Positions 25,311 to 35,016 of a stretch of 64,000 nucleotides of DNA are shown here, piece after piece. Made by a program: the position numbers and the translations under genes. This stretch comes from Ruegeria halocynthiae. Its GTDB lineage: Bacteria > Pseudomonadota > Alphaproteobacteria > Rhodobacterales > Rhodobacteraceae. The stretch's first letter is position 1, and each line of letters starts with the position of its first letter. Below the pieces are notes generated by a model, which worked only from the letters and a program-made list of their open reading frames with translations, did not search any database and was not told the origin of the DNA. The DNA lies in NCBI RefSeq assembly GCF_900106805.1, contig NZ_FNNP01000002.1, forward strand, positions 62,001 to 126,000. The letters run 5' to 3'.

Positions 25311-26032
25311 TGGTCATACGGGTCGATTTTGAACAGGTGCGGTTTTTGGTGTTCCAGTTGTTTTAGGCGGGGCATCAACTGGCCCAGATGAGCGTGCATA
25401 GCGTCGCTTGCGCGCTGTTCATCCCGGGCCGAGATCGCGTCAAATATTGCCCTATGCTCTGCCAACGTTTCCGCAATTCGTCCCGGGGTTGGCAACAGCA
25501 GTATACGGGCGCGGCTGACCTGCAGGGAAACCGTTTGGGCAAAGTCCGCAAGTCGGCGATAGCCTGTAAACTCCATCAATAAACCATGGAATTCTTCATC
25601 CGCCTGATAGAAGCCGGGACCGTCTTGGTCTTCAAGCAGTAATTCTTGCAGGCGCATGTTCCGGCTAAGTCGCTTGTGTTGCGCGACGGTGATATCACAG
25701 GCCACCTTGGCGACCGTCGCAAGTTCCAATGCTTCACGCAAGAAAACGCCTTCACGGATTTGCTCCATAGAAAGGTAAGACACCCGTGTGCCCGACTGTG
25801 GCACGACATCCACCAACCCTTCTGCGGCGAGCCGCGCAATCGCTTCGGCAACAGGCGCGCGTGAAACGCCAAGCCGTTCACACACGGATGCCTTTCGCAC
25901 ATTCGCGCCGGGTGGGAAAATCAGTGTCAGAATTGCCTGCTTCAGGGATTGATGAACTTGTTGGGTCAACGACCCCTCAGCCCTTGTAATCTTGGGCAAC
26001 AAATTGGTGTCGATATCTTGGCGCGTGTTCAT
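25307..26032 (-). CDS. GntR/FadR-family (FCD domain) regulator
   Basis: A 241-residue regulator with N-terminal winged helix (CERLGVSRAPVAEAIARLAA, then EGLVDVVPQSGTRVS) and an all-helical FCD ligand domain. It is divergent from a UxaA/GarD-type dehydratase gene, with a 14-base perfect palindrome between them, so it likely represses that gene and itself in answer to a sugar acid. The stop shares bases TTAA with the phnM stop. Confidence 0.88.
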   Translation of the reverse strand: MNTRQDIDTNLLPKITRAEGSLTQQVHQSLKQAILTLIFPPGANVRKASVCERLGVSRAPVAEAIARLAAEGLVDVVPQSGTRVSYLSMEQIREGVFLREALELATVAKVACDITVAQHKRLSRNMRLQELLLEDQDGPGFYQADEEFHGLLMEFTGYRRLADFAQTVSLQVSRARILLLPTPGRIAETLAEHRAIFDAISARDEQRASDAMHAHLGQLMPRLKQLEHQKPHLFKIDPYDH

Positions 26033-26049
26033 GCAATGTGATATAGCAG

Positions 26050-26063
26050 ACTAACATGTTAGT
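26050..26063. promoter_or_regulatory. Perfect palindrome ACTAACATGTTAGT, probable GntR operator
   Basis: A 14-base uninterrupted palindrome at the centre of the 84-base gap between the divergent GntR and dehydratase genes, 18 bases before the GntR start codon. Confidence 0.6.
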
Positions 26064-26116
26064 TACCAAGAATCGATATTCCTCCTGACAGCAATGGCCA
26101 GGCAGGCAAGAAAGTG

Positions 26117-27670
26117 ATGCAAGCACAGATGGGCGCAAACAGATTGAAAGCATCAACACGCGATGCCGTGAAGCTCAACCCACACGATAATATCGTGATT
26201 GCACTGCGTGATTTGGAGGCCGGTGAGAAACCCACACTTGTTCCCGAACCTCTAGCAGCATGTGTTCCGCGCGGTCACAAAATTGCTGTGGCGTCAATCC
26301 GGGCTGGCGAAAACATCATCCGCTATGGGCAGATCATTGGCCAGGCTAAATCAGATATCGCGCAGGGCGAGCATGTTCATGTACACAACCTTGGAATGGG
26401 TGCACATCAGCAGGATTATGCACATGCCAGTGCAAACACTCCATTGCCATCTCTGATCGAGGGCCGGACATTCGACGGCTATCATCGCTGCGACGGCAGC
26501 GTCGGCACACGCAACTATATCGGCATTCTGACCACCGTGAACTGTTCGGGATCGGTGGCGCGTTTCATCGCCGAGGCGGCAGAAAAATCTGGTCTTTTGG
26601 ACAGCTTTCCTAATGTCGATGGCGTGGTTCCGATCGTGCACGGCACTGGCTGTGGGATGTCCGGCAAGGATGAAGGTTATGCCACTCTGTTCCGCACGTT
26701 GGCCGGATATGCACAGCATCCGAATTTCGGGGGCATTCTACTGATCGGGCTGGGATGTGAAGTCATGCAGATTGCAGACCTTGTTGATGGCCGCCCGATC
26801 CGCGCCGATGGCGTCCTGCGCTATATGACCATTCAGACCGAAGGCGGAACCCGCCGCACAATCGAGCGGGGGCTGGATGAGCTGCGGGGCATTGCGGAAC
26901 TGGCCAATCAGGCAGAACGCGCCCCGGCCCCGGTCAGTGCCATCACGGTTGGCATGCAATGCGGGGGGTCGGACGGGTATTCTGGGATCACCGCGAACCC
27001 GGCTCTGGGATATGCCTCGGATCTGCTGGTGCGCCACGGTGGTACGACCATCTTGTCGGAAACCTCAGAGGTCTATGGGGCAGAGCACCTGCTGACCCGC
27101 CGAGCCGAGACAGTTGATGTTGGTGAAAAGCTGATCGAGCGCATCCATTGGTGGGAGGATTACACCGCCCGCAATGGCGGTGAGATGGATAACAACCCCA
27201 GCCCCGGAAACAAGCGGGGCGGATTGACTACCATTTTGGAAAAATCGCTGGGTGCTGTTGCCAAGGGCGGCACTGCGCCGCTTCGGGATGTCTACAAGTT
27301 TGGTCAGAAGATTGATAAGCAAGGCTTTGTCTTCATGGACAGTCCGGGGTTTGATCCGTGTTCGGTCACGGGGCAGGTGGCTTCAGGGGCGAACCTGATC
27401 GTCTTCACCACTGGCCGGGGCTCGGTTTCGGGCTATCAGCCGACGCCTTGTATCAAACTTGCCACCAATTCCGAGATGTATGCACGCATGGCCGAGGACA
27501 TGGACCTGAATTGCGGCGACGTCGTTACCGCCGGGACCAGCATCGAAGCCAAAGGCGAGGAGTTGTTCGAGATGTTGATCCGTGTCGCCTCGGGAGAAAA
27601 GACAAAAAGCGAGGAACTGGGCTTTGGTGGCGTCGAGTTCGTGCCATGGCAGATCGGCGCGGTGATGTAG
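26117..27670 (+). CDS. Altronate/galactarate dehydratase-family protein (UxaA/GarD)
   Basis: About 517 residues: an N-terminal SAF domain (residues 15-105, including VPRGHKIAVASIRAGENIIR) joined to a UxaA/GarD catalytic part with GTRNYIGILTTVNCSG, then HGTGCGMSGKDEG and GMQCGGSDGYSG. The cysteines and histidines fit iron binding in this dehydratase family. It would remove water from a sugar acid such as altronate or galactarate; a sulfolactate lyase (SuyAB) fusion is a less likely alternative. ATG 26117 is chosen over GTG 26114. It stands alone downstream of its probable GntR regulator. Confidence 0.82.
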   Translation: MQAQMGANRLKASTRDAVKLNPHDNIVIALRDLEAGEKPTLVPEPLAACVPRGHKIAVASIRAGENIIRYGQIIGQAKSDIAQGEHVHVHNLGMGAHQQDYAHASANTPLPSLIEGRTFDGYHRCDGSVGTRNYIGILTTVNCSGSVARFIAEAAEKSGLLDSFPNVDGVVPIVHGTGCGMSGKDEGYATLFRTLAGYAQHPNFGGILLIGLGCEVMQIADLVDGRPIRADGVLRYMTIQTEGGTRRTIERGLDELRGIAELANQAERAPAPVSAITVGMQCGGSDGYSGITANPALGYASDLLVRHGGTTILSETSEVYGAEHLLTRRAETVDVGEKLIERIHWWEDYTARNGGEMDNNPSPGNKRGGLTTILEKSLGAVAKGGTAPLRDVYKFGQKIDKQGFVFMDSPGFDPCSVTGQVASGANLIVFTTGRGSVSGYQPTPCIKLATNSEMYARMAEDMDLNCGDVVTAGTSIEAKGEELFEMLIRVASGEKTKSEELGFGGVEFVPWQIGAVM

Positions 27671-27799
27671 CCAGCACGTCGATCATGGGGTCATTGCCGA
27701 CAGGAAGAATGATGAAGTAAGCTCCCGGGCTTGGATGTAACCGATGTTAGGTTCTGGCCCTTCTTCTACCTTCGGCCCTGAGGCGAACCGTTGCTGTCG

Positions 27800-28846
27800 T
27801 CAGGCACTCCAATAGGCTGCAATGTAAGCGTTTGCCGGATCGCCATCATTGTTTTTGAACGCAGCGCGGAGCTTTTGCACCTCAACTTTCTCACAGGCAA
27901 ACCACATGAAATGATCGGGGAATTCCTGATGCGCGGAATCGGCAAGCTGAGACAGTGATTGCGTGTTCTCGGATTTCATCCACGTGATGGATACGCCCTC
28001 AGGGGCGCTCAGCGAATAGGCGCACAAAGCACCTTGAGCGGCCTGAATGGCCACGTGGCCCTGCGCATCATGGGGAAGCGATTCAAGAATGCGCGCTGCT
28101 GCGGGTAGGGCAGTTTCGTCTGCATAAATCAGGATGCGTTTTGTGTTGGGCAGGCCACCTCCGCCCGGGCCGACGACGGCAACCAGGTCACCTGGTTGTG
28201 CGCCTGTCGCCCAGCCCGTTGTACGCCCGCCTTCATGCAAGAAAACGTCAAAATCCATAAGGCCCTGAGAGTGGTCAATCCAGCGGGTGGTGTAGACTGG
28301 CCTATGCAGAGCTTTCTCGCCCTTTGGCCAGATTGTTGATCCGTTTTCCGAGACACTTGGCCACTCAATGTCTTCCAGCCCGGCAGGTGGAAGAACCAGT
28401 CGGAAATGGATTGCATCGTCCTGGAACGAAGACAGATTGCGCGCCTTGATACGAACGCGGAGAAAACATGTACCGACCGGCTTTACAGAAATCACCGTGG
28501 CAAAATGAAAATTGGGAGGCAGCGCACCAGTCTTTGGCCCGTCCGACCAGCGCACTCCTTCAACAATATGAGGGAGGAAATGGGCCAGATGTTCAACAAA
28601 ACTCTCTTGCAGCATGAACAGCCAGTCAGGTTTCGTAGCATAGATACGAGCCAACACACCCTCGGGCGCCGTTTGAAAACAGTAGCTGCCAAAGGGTGTC
28701 TCTGTGATAACCCGCGTCTCGGTGTTTTCGATGATTGCTAGATCGTGCTCCTGCGCCTCGTGCAGGATCACTTGTTTCAGCGCGGAAAAATCAATGCCGG
28801 GCAGTATTGTTTCGCTTTGCAGTGGAAAGCTGGAGAGTACGGTCAT
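27800..28846 (-). CDS. Siderophore-interacting flavoprotein (SIP/ViuB family) with DUF2218
   Basis: About 348 residues: an N-terminal DUF2218-like part (1-100), an FAD-binding barrel (about 105-230, GTCFLRVRIKARNLSSF ... DFDVFLHEGG) and a C-terminal NAD(P)H-binding SIP domain ending FACEKVEVQKLRAAFKNNDG. Such enzymes reduce ferric siderophores in the cytoplasm to free iron. Strong Shine-Dalgarno AGGAGGT. Last gene of the siderophore operon. A shortened relative lies at 47183-47671. Confidence 0.9.
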   Translation of the reverse strand: MTVLSSFPLQSETILPGIDFSALKQVILHEAQEHDLAIIENTETRVITETPFGSYCFQTAPEGVLARIYATKPDWLFMLQESFVEHLAHFLPHIVEGVRWSDGPKTGALPPNFHFATVISVKPVGTCFLRVRIKARNLSSFQDDAIHFRLVLPPAGLEDIEWPSVSENGSTIWPKGEKALHRPVYTTRWIDHSQGLMDFDVFLHEGGRTTGWATGAQPGDLVAVVGPGGGGLPNTKRILIYADETALPAAARILESLPHDAQGHVAIQAAQGALCAYSLSAPEGVSITWMKSENTQSLSQLADSAHQEFPDHFMWFACEKVEVQKLRAAFKNNDGDPANAYIAAYWSA

Positions 28847-28858
28847 CAAGACCTCCTG

Positions 28859-29641
28859 TCAGGCCGGAATAACGTGCGGAGTTCCGTGGATCGGATCGGC
28901 GATGACCGAACAGGGCAGGGAGAAAACTTCACCCAGTGTCTTTTCAGTGATCACCTCGGTCGGAGAACCCTCGCAATGCACCCGACCGTTTTTTAGTGCC
29001 ACGACATGATCCGCGAAGCGCGCGGCCAGATTGATGTCGTGCAACACCATTGCGACGGTACGGCCAGTTTCACGGTTCAGATTTTGCACCAGGGTGAGCA
29101 GTTCGATCTGGTGTGGAAGATCCAGATAGGTCGTCGGCTCATCCAGCAACAGAATGTCCGTATTCTGTGCCAGAGCCATGGCAATCCATGCGCGCTGACG
29201 TTGGCCACCGGATAGCGCCTCGAGAGGGCGGCAGGCATTCTGGGTCATCCCGGTTTGCTCCAACGCAAGGGCTACGGCCTTCGCATCGTCTTTTGACCAC
29301 TGGCGTAGGGCGGATTGATGCGGTGTGCGGCCCCGGATCACCAGATCGCGAACCGAAAGCCCTTCGGGCGCGGTCGGCATCTGCGGCAGGATCGCAAGAC
29401 GGCGGGCGACCGAACGACTGTTTTGCTTGTGAATGGATTTACCATCCAGAATAACCTGCCCCGTGCCGACGGGCTGCAGCCGCGCCAATGCCCGCAGTAA
29501 TGTTGATTTTCCGCAGGCATTTGGTCCGACGATTACGGTAAGCTTTCCATCAGGAATGCAGACAAAAAGCTCATCCAGCACCGCGGGTTTTGCAAATGCG
29601 ACCGAAATATCCTTGGCCATGAGGCGGGTAGCGCGGGTCAT
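28859..29641 (-). CDS. Ferric-siderophore ABC transporter ATP-binding protein
   Basis: A 260-residue FecE/FhuC-type ATPase. Walker A GPNACGKSTLLRALA, signature LSGGQRQRAWIAMALAQ, Walker B ILLLDEPTTYLD, switch VLHDINLAAR. It is one base from the upstream permease gene. The product would power uptake of a ferric siderophore. Confidence 0.92.
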   Translation of the reverse strand: MTRATRLMAKDISVAFAKPAVLDELFVCIPDGKLTVIVGPNACGKSTLLRALARLQPVGTGQVILDGKSIHKQNSRSVARRLAILPQMPTAPEGLSVRDLVIRGRTPHQSALRQWSKDDAKAVALALEQTGMTQNACRPLEALSGGQRQRAWIAMALAQNTDILLLDEPTTYLDLPHQIELLTLVQNLNRETGRTVAMVLHDINLAARFADHVVALKNGRVHCEGSPTEVITEKTLGEVFSLPCSVIADPIHGTPHVIPA

Positions 29642-29642
29642 G

Positions 29643-30653
29643 TCAAAGAGTCCCTTTCCTGAATTGCACCAGAAGCAGCCACATCAGAACGGGCGCGCCG
29701 ATGATTGCGGTGAAAACACCTGCTGGGAGTTGAGCGATTGGAACCGAGCGCGCCGCAATATCGGCCAACAAAGTTACGATGGCGCCAACCACCGCCGAAT
29801 GCAGAACCGCAGGGCTGCCACCGCGCACCAATCGTCGTGCAATCGGTCCTGAAACGAAGGCTACAAACGGCAGTGGCCCTGCCACGCTGACCGCCAGTGC
29901 AACCAATGCCACGGCGGTTGCGGTGATCAACATGCGCATCGGCGACAATGTAAGGCCCAATCCAGTGGCAATATCATCGGCCATGCATATCCGGCTCAGT
30001 GGAAACTGCAGCCATATCACCAAGGGCGTAAGCAGCGCCAACCCGGTCCAAACCAAAAAGACATCATCCCAATCTCTCGTATTCAAAGTGCCGACCAACC
30101 ATTTTGCCATTTCAGCAGCAGTGAGCGCGTCGAGTTTTGTCATCAGGACGTCGGCGCAAGCCATCAGCGTCAGGCTCGCGCCGATCCCGATCAGGATCAG
30201 GCGATAAGGGTGCAGGCCGTTGTTCCACGCCAACGCAGACACGGCGATCGCGGTGATGATGCCTCCGGTCATCGCACCCGGCAGAACAAAGTCACCGGTC
30301 AGGGCCATTGCCAGCAAAGCGCCGCAACTGGCGCCAGCATTGAAGCCGATGACATCGGGTGATGCCAGTGGATTACGCAGCATGGTCTGGAACATGGATC
30401 CGGCCATCCCGAACGCTGCCCCGGCCCCGATCGCCGTCAGGATACGGGGCAAACGATGTTCAATCACGATCATCCGCTGAACGCCCTCCGAGTTTCCGGA
30501 GAAAGTTGACCATGTCTGTTGCAGACTTAGCGGGAAGGCTCCTAACTGAACAGAAGCTACGAAAGCGATCAACAGCGCCAGAAACAGGCCGCTTCCAACC
30601 GAGGCTGCCCGTTGTGAGAAGTGCAGTGAAAGAAAAGGAAGACGCAGGATCAT
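29643..30653 (-). CDS. Ferric-siderophore ABC transporter permease (FecD-like)
   Basis: About 336 residues from ATG 30653, which overlaps the upstream permease stop as ATGA; the frame continuing to 30914 lies antisense or in another frame of that gene. Family marks: HRLPRILTAIGAGAAFGMAG, then RNPLASPDVIGFNAGASCG and VAGPLPFVAFVSGPIARRLV. Partner of the next permease. Confidence 0.91.
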   Translation of the reverse strand: MILRLPFLSLHFSQRAASVGSGLFLALLIAFVASVQLGAFPLSLQQTWSTFSGNSEGVQRMIVIEHRLPRILTAIGAGAAFGMAGSMFQTMLRNPLASPDVIGFNAGASCGALLAMALTGDFVLPGAMTGGIITAIAVSALAWNNGLHPYRLILIGIGASLTLMACADVLMTKLDALTAAEMAKWLVGTLNTRDWDDVFLVWTGLALLTPLVIWLQFPLSRICMADDIATGLGLTLSPMRMLITATAVALVALAVSVAGPLPFVAFVSGPIARRLVRGGSPAVLHSAVVGAIVTLLADIAARSVPIAQLPAGVFTAIIGAPVLMWLLLVQFRKGTL

Positions 30654-31681
30654 AACTTGCTGACTCCGTTGCGGCGCACAAGCCAGATCAGAACCGGGCC
30701 GCCGATCAGGGCAGCCATGACACCAGCCTGCATGTTCCCTCCAAACAGCGGCAGACGACCCAAGAGATCCGCTGCAACCATCAGCAGCGCCCCTATGCCT
30801 GCCGAAAAGAAAAGCATCCACCGCATGTCTGACCCGCCAATTCTGCGCGCGAGATGCGGCACGATGAGGCCAACAAAAGCTATCGGACCTGCCATCGAAA
30901 CCGTGGCGCCGCACAGGATGACGATGGCCAGTCCAATGAGCCCCTGAGCCAGCCCCACCCGGACCCCAAGCCCCCGGGCCATGTCCTCGCCCAACATCAA
31001 CGCGTTCAGGACCAGACTGCCAGGTATTGCAAGCGCCAGCCCGAAGGCAATAAAGGGCAAGAGGGTCAGAATGGTGCTGAATTCAATGCCGTCAAAACCG
31101 CCCAGCACCCAAAAGCGATAGACATCAAGCGTCTGTTGACTGACCAGCAACAGGGATCGGCTGAGTGCCAGAAACAGTGCTGATACCGCCGCGCCGGCAA
31201 GGATCAACCGCGCGGGGTTGGCCTGATTTCCACCACCCAGTAGATACACCAGCAATGCAGCAACCAAGCCCCCGCCCAGGGCAATCCAGACAAAGTCCGC
31301 CGGATCGGTCATGCCAAAAATCAGAATGCAGACCACAACGCCCATGGACGCACCGGCATTGACCCCCAACAATCCTGGGTCGGCCAGCGGGTTGCGGGTC
31401 ATGCCCTGCATCAAGGCCCCTGCCATACCGAGGGAGGAACCCGCCAGGATCGCACCGATCAGCCTTGGCAGACGGATTTCACGGATGACAATGTGTTCGG
31501 GGTTGAGAGGCTGGAACGCTGTGAATGCAGACCAGATCTGCCCCCAGCCCGTCGGGCGCACTCCGAACCGCAGCGCGAACATGGACAAAACAATAAGCCC
31601 CAGCACCGATGCACCGAGCCAACGGCCCCTCGCATCAGTGCCGGGATGTTCCGAGGGAACGGAAGCTGTGTGTGCTGTCAT
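30650..31681 (-). CDS. Ferric-siderophore ABC transporter permease (FecC-like)
   Basis: About 343 residues from ATG 31681, preceded by AGAGAGG. Family marks: IRLPRLIGAILAGSSLGMAG, then TRNPLADPGLLGVNAGASMG and AGPIAFVGLIVPHLARRIG. About nine membrane spans expected. It follows the binding-protein gene by one base. Confidence 0.91.
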   Translation of the reverse strand: MTAHTASVPSEHPGTDARGRWLGASVLGLIVLSMFALRFGVRPTGWGQIWSAFTAFQPLNPEHIVIREIRLPRLIGAILAGSSLGMAGALMQGMTRNPLADPGLLGVNAGASMGVVVCILIFGMTDPADFVWIALGGGLVAALLVYLLGGGNQANPARLILAGAAVSALFLALSRSLLLVSQQTLDVYRFWVLGGFDGIEFSTILTLLPFIAFGLALAIPGSLVLNALMLGEDMARGLGVRVGLAQGLIGLAIVILCGATVSMAGPIAFVGLIVPHLARRIGGSDMRWMLFFSAGIGALLMVAADLLGRLPLFGGNMQAGVMAALIGGPVLIWLVRRNGVSKL

Positions 31682-31682
31682 A

Positions 31683-32669
31683 CTATTGCCTCTCTGGCAG
31701 GATGCCTGCATCGCGCGAAGATGGGACAACTGTTCCAGGATTACCGTCCATTGCCGCCTCGATCAGCGGAACAATTCGGTCCAGGGCGTAGTCCAGGCTC
31801 AGCGGACTGGAATGTGACAACGCGGCGGATAGCATCGGATCAGCATAGACTTCGCGTCCTTCTGCAAAAGCGCGCAGGGTGGGCCGCAAGTGCATACGGT
31901 TCAGCACTGGCGCAGAGCCGCCCGCGTCAATCCAAACCAATGCGTCGACGTCTATGGGCGACAAATCCTCGGCAGAGATCAGCACATAAAAGTTATCCAG
32001 TGTCCCGCGTTCGTTGATGGACTCGGGAATTCTAAATCCCAAGTCCTCAAGAAACCGCCCGCGAATGTCGCGATCTGTATACGCGCCAGTTTGGCCGGCC
32101 CAAACCATAACCGAGGTCGCCCCCTGCCAGTCCGGATGCGCATTTCGGATGGTTTCGAACCGGGTCTCGATCCGATCAATAAGGGCCTCAGCTTCGGCAG
32201 ATTTTCCGGTGGCCAGACCTACTGTCCGCTGCATTTCCTGCCAAGGCGTACCGTAGTCGCCAAATTCCACCCTTGGCGCGATGGTTGGCGCAATCTGCGA
32301 AAGCAACGCGTAGTCACGGGCCCTCATGCCGGACCATTGACCCAGAATAAGGTCCGGCTCCATCGCGGCGATCTGTTCGATATTGATCTCGCCTTGCATG
32401 ACAATGGGTTGTGCGTCCCCAAGCGCGTCGTGGCCCCATTCCCACACGCCGTAAGGGTCGGTGCCATACCATTTGCGCAGCGCGTATGGCTTGACGCCCA
32501 AAGCAAGCAGAAAGTCGTGGCCGATAAAGCTGAGCGAGACGGTTTTTTTCGGTGCGCTTGCGATGCGAGCGGTGCCGAACCGATGCTGGATTTCGACCGG
32601 GAATGAATCAGCACCCGCCCCAGCGGGGCAAAGTGTCAATGCAATACAGGTCAGTATTATACGCAACAT
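31683..32669 (-). CDS. Siderophore-type periplasmic binding protein
   Basis: About 328 residues from ATG 32669 with signal peptide (LRIILTCIALTLCPAGAGA). The cluster A-II fold is visible: RIASAPKKTVSLSFIGHDFL, then INIEQIAAMEPDLILGQWSG. FepB/FhuD-like. It lies just after the receptor gene, separated by a possible hairpin. The siderophore type cannot be told, and no siderophore synthesis genes are in the window. Confidence 0.9.
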   Translation of the reverse strand: MLRIILTCIALTLCPAGAGADSFPVEIQHRFGTARIASAPKKTVSLSFIGHDFLLALGVKPYALRKWYGTDPYGVWEWGHDALGDAQPIVMQGEINIEQIAAMEPDLILGQWSGMRARDYALLSQIAPTIAPRVEFGDYGTPWQEMQRTVGLATGKSAEAEALIDRIETRFETIRNAHPDWQGATSVMVWAGQTGAYTDRDIRGRFLEDLGFRIPESINERGTLDNFYVLISAEDLSPIDVDALVWIDAGGSAPVLNRMHLRPTLRAFAEGREVYADPMLSAALSHSSPLSLDYALDRIVPLIEAAMDGNPGTVVPSSRDAGILPERQ

Positions 32670-32690
32670 TACAGTACCTTGGAGCTTAGC

Positions 32691-32716
32691 GCCCGGACAG
32701 AGAAAACCGCCCGGGC
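32691..32716. terminator. Weak hairpin between receptor and binding-protein genes
   Basis: GCCCGG (32691-32696) and CCGGGC (32711-32716) with a 14-base loop, between two genes of the same leftward operon. It may lower downstream transcription; a minor signal. Confidence 0.3.
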
Positions 32717-32726
32717 AGTACATGGG

Positions 32727-34979
32727 TCAGAAACGTCGACTCAACGTCAATTCAATCGATCGGGCAGCGCCATAGGCGCAACCGCCCGCTTCTGCGGCGT
32801 TGATGAACGGGAACAGGTCAACGATGCCGGTATTGTCGATCTGGCAATAGCTCACATACTCGTTGTCCGCGAGGTTCCGGGCCGCAAGCGTTGTGACCCA
32901 TCCGTTTCGTTCGTAAGTGACGGAGGCGTCGAAGACAGTGACGTCGCTCACTTCGAATTCGGCCGAGTTTGCGTTGTCCGAGAAGCGCTCGCCAATATAG
33001 CGCGCGCCCGCGCCCACACGCAGACCGGGAACCTGGGCTACATCATAGGCCAGCCACAAGGATGCGGAATGTTCAGGGATGCGCGCCAGGCGGTTGCCCT
33101 GATTTGACGCGTTCTTTGTGATCTTGGCGTCGATGTAGTTGTAGGCACCGAGCACCGACAGGCCATTTGCGAACGCATAGTTTACGCCCACTTCGATACC
33201 TTTTGAACGAACCTCACCCACTTGTTCAAACGCACCGGGACGGCCTGCTATAGCTTGCGGCGTATCCTTCTTGGCGATGTCATAATATGCAATCGACAGG
33301 AGTGAGTTCGTGCCCAACGGGCGAAATTTTGCGCCAACTTCCCAAGATTGCGAATGTTCAACGTTCAGTTGCGCGCCCGACGCGTCCACACCGCTTGGCG
33401 GCAAGTTGAATGAGCGCGCAAGGGCTCCGTAAACGCTTATACCGTTGTTGAAGTTGTACGAGGCGCCCAGATTACCGCTGGTGAAGTTCTGTTTGTTGTC
33501 CAGATCAGTCGATGTGCTGGGCAGCAACGGCGTGGCCGATATCGTGGCAGCCTCACCACTGATGTCCAGCCAGTCATGGCGCAGGCCTGCGTCGATGATC
33601 AGATTGCTGCCAATCTCGAAGTTGCCAAGCAGGTACAGGCCGGTTTGCTTGATCTCCTGTGAGATCGTGTTTGTGACCAGTGGATCATTCGAAACGCCCG
33701 GCAGGCCAAAAATATTTCCGGCTCCGTATTCCCGAATCCCACCAAATGCATAGGATTGCGATCCGTCATAATCGCTATGGTAATAGTCCAGACCGGCAAT
33801 CACGGTTGCATGGACATTCCCAAACGAAAGCTCTTTGGAAATAGCGTTGTCGAAGGTTGCTTGCTTGGCACTGTTGTCCACGTCAAAGTTGACCAGGGCA
33901 CCTGCATTGATCGAACCCGGGATGCTTGGTTGCGGGAGGAACGGCAGGGTCGAAGTCGAGAAAAACGCTGCCGCGTAGCCGGTCTTGTTCGTCCAGTCAT
34001 TGTCGGCATAGCGCGCGCGCGAGCGGAAGGTAAAACCATCGCCGAACTCGTGATCCAACTCATATCCGACATAGCTTTGCGTGGTTTCGATGTCGTTTCG
34101 GCTGGGATTGTTGGTATAGAACTCGTTGTCGTAGCTCATTCCCGGATTGGGTAATTGTGATCCATATTGGGGGACTAGAACATACGAATCCGGAACTTCA
34201 TCGCGCTGGTATTGCGCAAAGACGGATAGATTGGTCGCGTCGGTGGGGCTCCAGGTAACAGACGGCGCAAAATACACCCGGCCCTGATCGGTTTCATCAT
34301 ACTGGGTTCCGGTTTCGCCACCGAGAAAAACCAGACGATACGCCAATTCATCGGACACGACTGTATTGATGTCTACACCAAGATCCAGCCCACCATATCC
34401 TGAAGCGCGGGCGTAGAGTTCAGTGCTGTCTACAAATTTCGGACGTTTGGTGATCGAGTTCACCAGACCGCCGGGCTGTGCCGCGCCATACAGGCTGGAA
34501 GTCGGGCCACGCAGTACCTCGATGCGTTCAAGACCGAAGGTCTCAGTGCGCCAGCCGGCAAAACCATAGAGGCGCATTGGCATACCATCCCGATAGCTGT
34601 TCGAGTTCTGAACTTCGAAGCCACGGATGGCGAACTGGTCATAGCGTCCGTCCAGACCAAAGGTCTGTGCTGTCACACCCGGTGTGTACGAGATCGCCTC
34701 TTCCACAGTTGTCGCGCCCTGATCGTCAAACTGTTGAGAAGTGATAACACTGACTGACCGGGGCGTTGTGGCCACGTCTGCCGGAAGACCGCGTGTTCCT
34801 GTAATAGCCGCTTCTGCTGCGTAGCCTTCAACATTGTCAGTCAGGTTTCCTTCGTTGCCCTCTACGACAATCGTGTCGAGGACAACTTCGTTCGGTTCAG
34901 CCGACGTTTGCGCATACGCTGAAAACCCGGTCGATATCATCAACGGCCCTGCCATCAGAACCCTGTTTCTTGTCGACAT
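32727..34979 (-). CDS. TonB-dependent siderophore receptor
   Basis: A 750-residue outer-membrane receptor with signal peptide (VLMAGPLMISTGFSAYAQ), plug (around 65-190, including PRSVSVITSQQFDDQGATTV and FAIRGFEVQNSN, GPTSSLYGAAQPGGLVNSI) and barrel ending in LTLSRRF. This is the FhuA/FpvA-like class, for ferric siderophores. It begins the leftward operon receptor, binding protein, permeases, ATPase, SIP. Good Shine-Dalgarno CGGAG seven bases before the ATG. Confidence 0.92.
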   Translation of the reverse strand: MSTRNRVLMAGPLMISTGFSAYAQTSAEPNEVVLDTIVVEGNEGNLTDNVEGYAAEAAITGTRGLPADVATTPRSVSVITSQQFDDQGATTVEEAISYTPGVTAQTFGLDGRYDQFAIRGFEVQNSNSYRDGMPMRLYGFAGWRTETFGLERIEVLRGPTSSLYGAAQPGGLVNSITKRPKFVDSTELYARASGYGGLDLGVDINTVVSDELAYRLVFLGGETGTQYDETDQGRVYFAPSVTWSPTDATNLSVFAQYQRDEVPDSYVLVPQYGSQLPNPGMSYDNEFYTNNPSRNDIETTQSYVGYELDHEFGDGFTFRSRARYADNDWTNKTGYAAAFFSTSTLPFLPQPSIPGSINAGALVNFDVDNSAKQATFDNAISKELSFGNVHATVIAGLDYYHSDYDGSQSYAFGGIREYGAGNIFGLPGVSNDPLVTNTISQEIKQTGLYLLGNFEIGSNLIIDAGLRHDWLDISGEAATISATPLLPSTSTDLDNKQNFTSGNLGASYNFNNGISVYGALARSFNLPPSGVDASGAQLNVEHSQSWEVGAKFRPLGTNSLLSIAYYDIAKKDTPQAIAGRPGAFEQVGEVRSKGIEVGVNYAFANGLSVLGAYNYIDAKITKNASNQGNRLARIPEHSASLWLAYDVAQVPGLRVGAGARYIGERFSDNANSAEFEVSDVTVFDASVTYERNGWVTTLAARNLADNEYVSYCQIDNTGIVDLFPFINAAEAGGCAYGAARSIELTLSRRF

Positions 34980-34991
34980 ACTACTTCTCCG

Positions 34992-35016
34992 TACGTCAAC
35001 GGATCACGTTGACGTA
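34992..35016. promoter_or_regulatory. Inverted repeat TACGTCAAC-N7-GTTGACGTA upstream of the siderophore receptor
   Basis: Perfect 9-base arms at 34992-35000 and 35008-35016, ending 13 bases before the receptor start codon. It could be an operator for iron control or a leader hairpin next to the Shine-Dalgarno. It does not match the RirA or Fur sites that I know. Confidence 0.5.
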
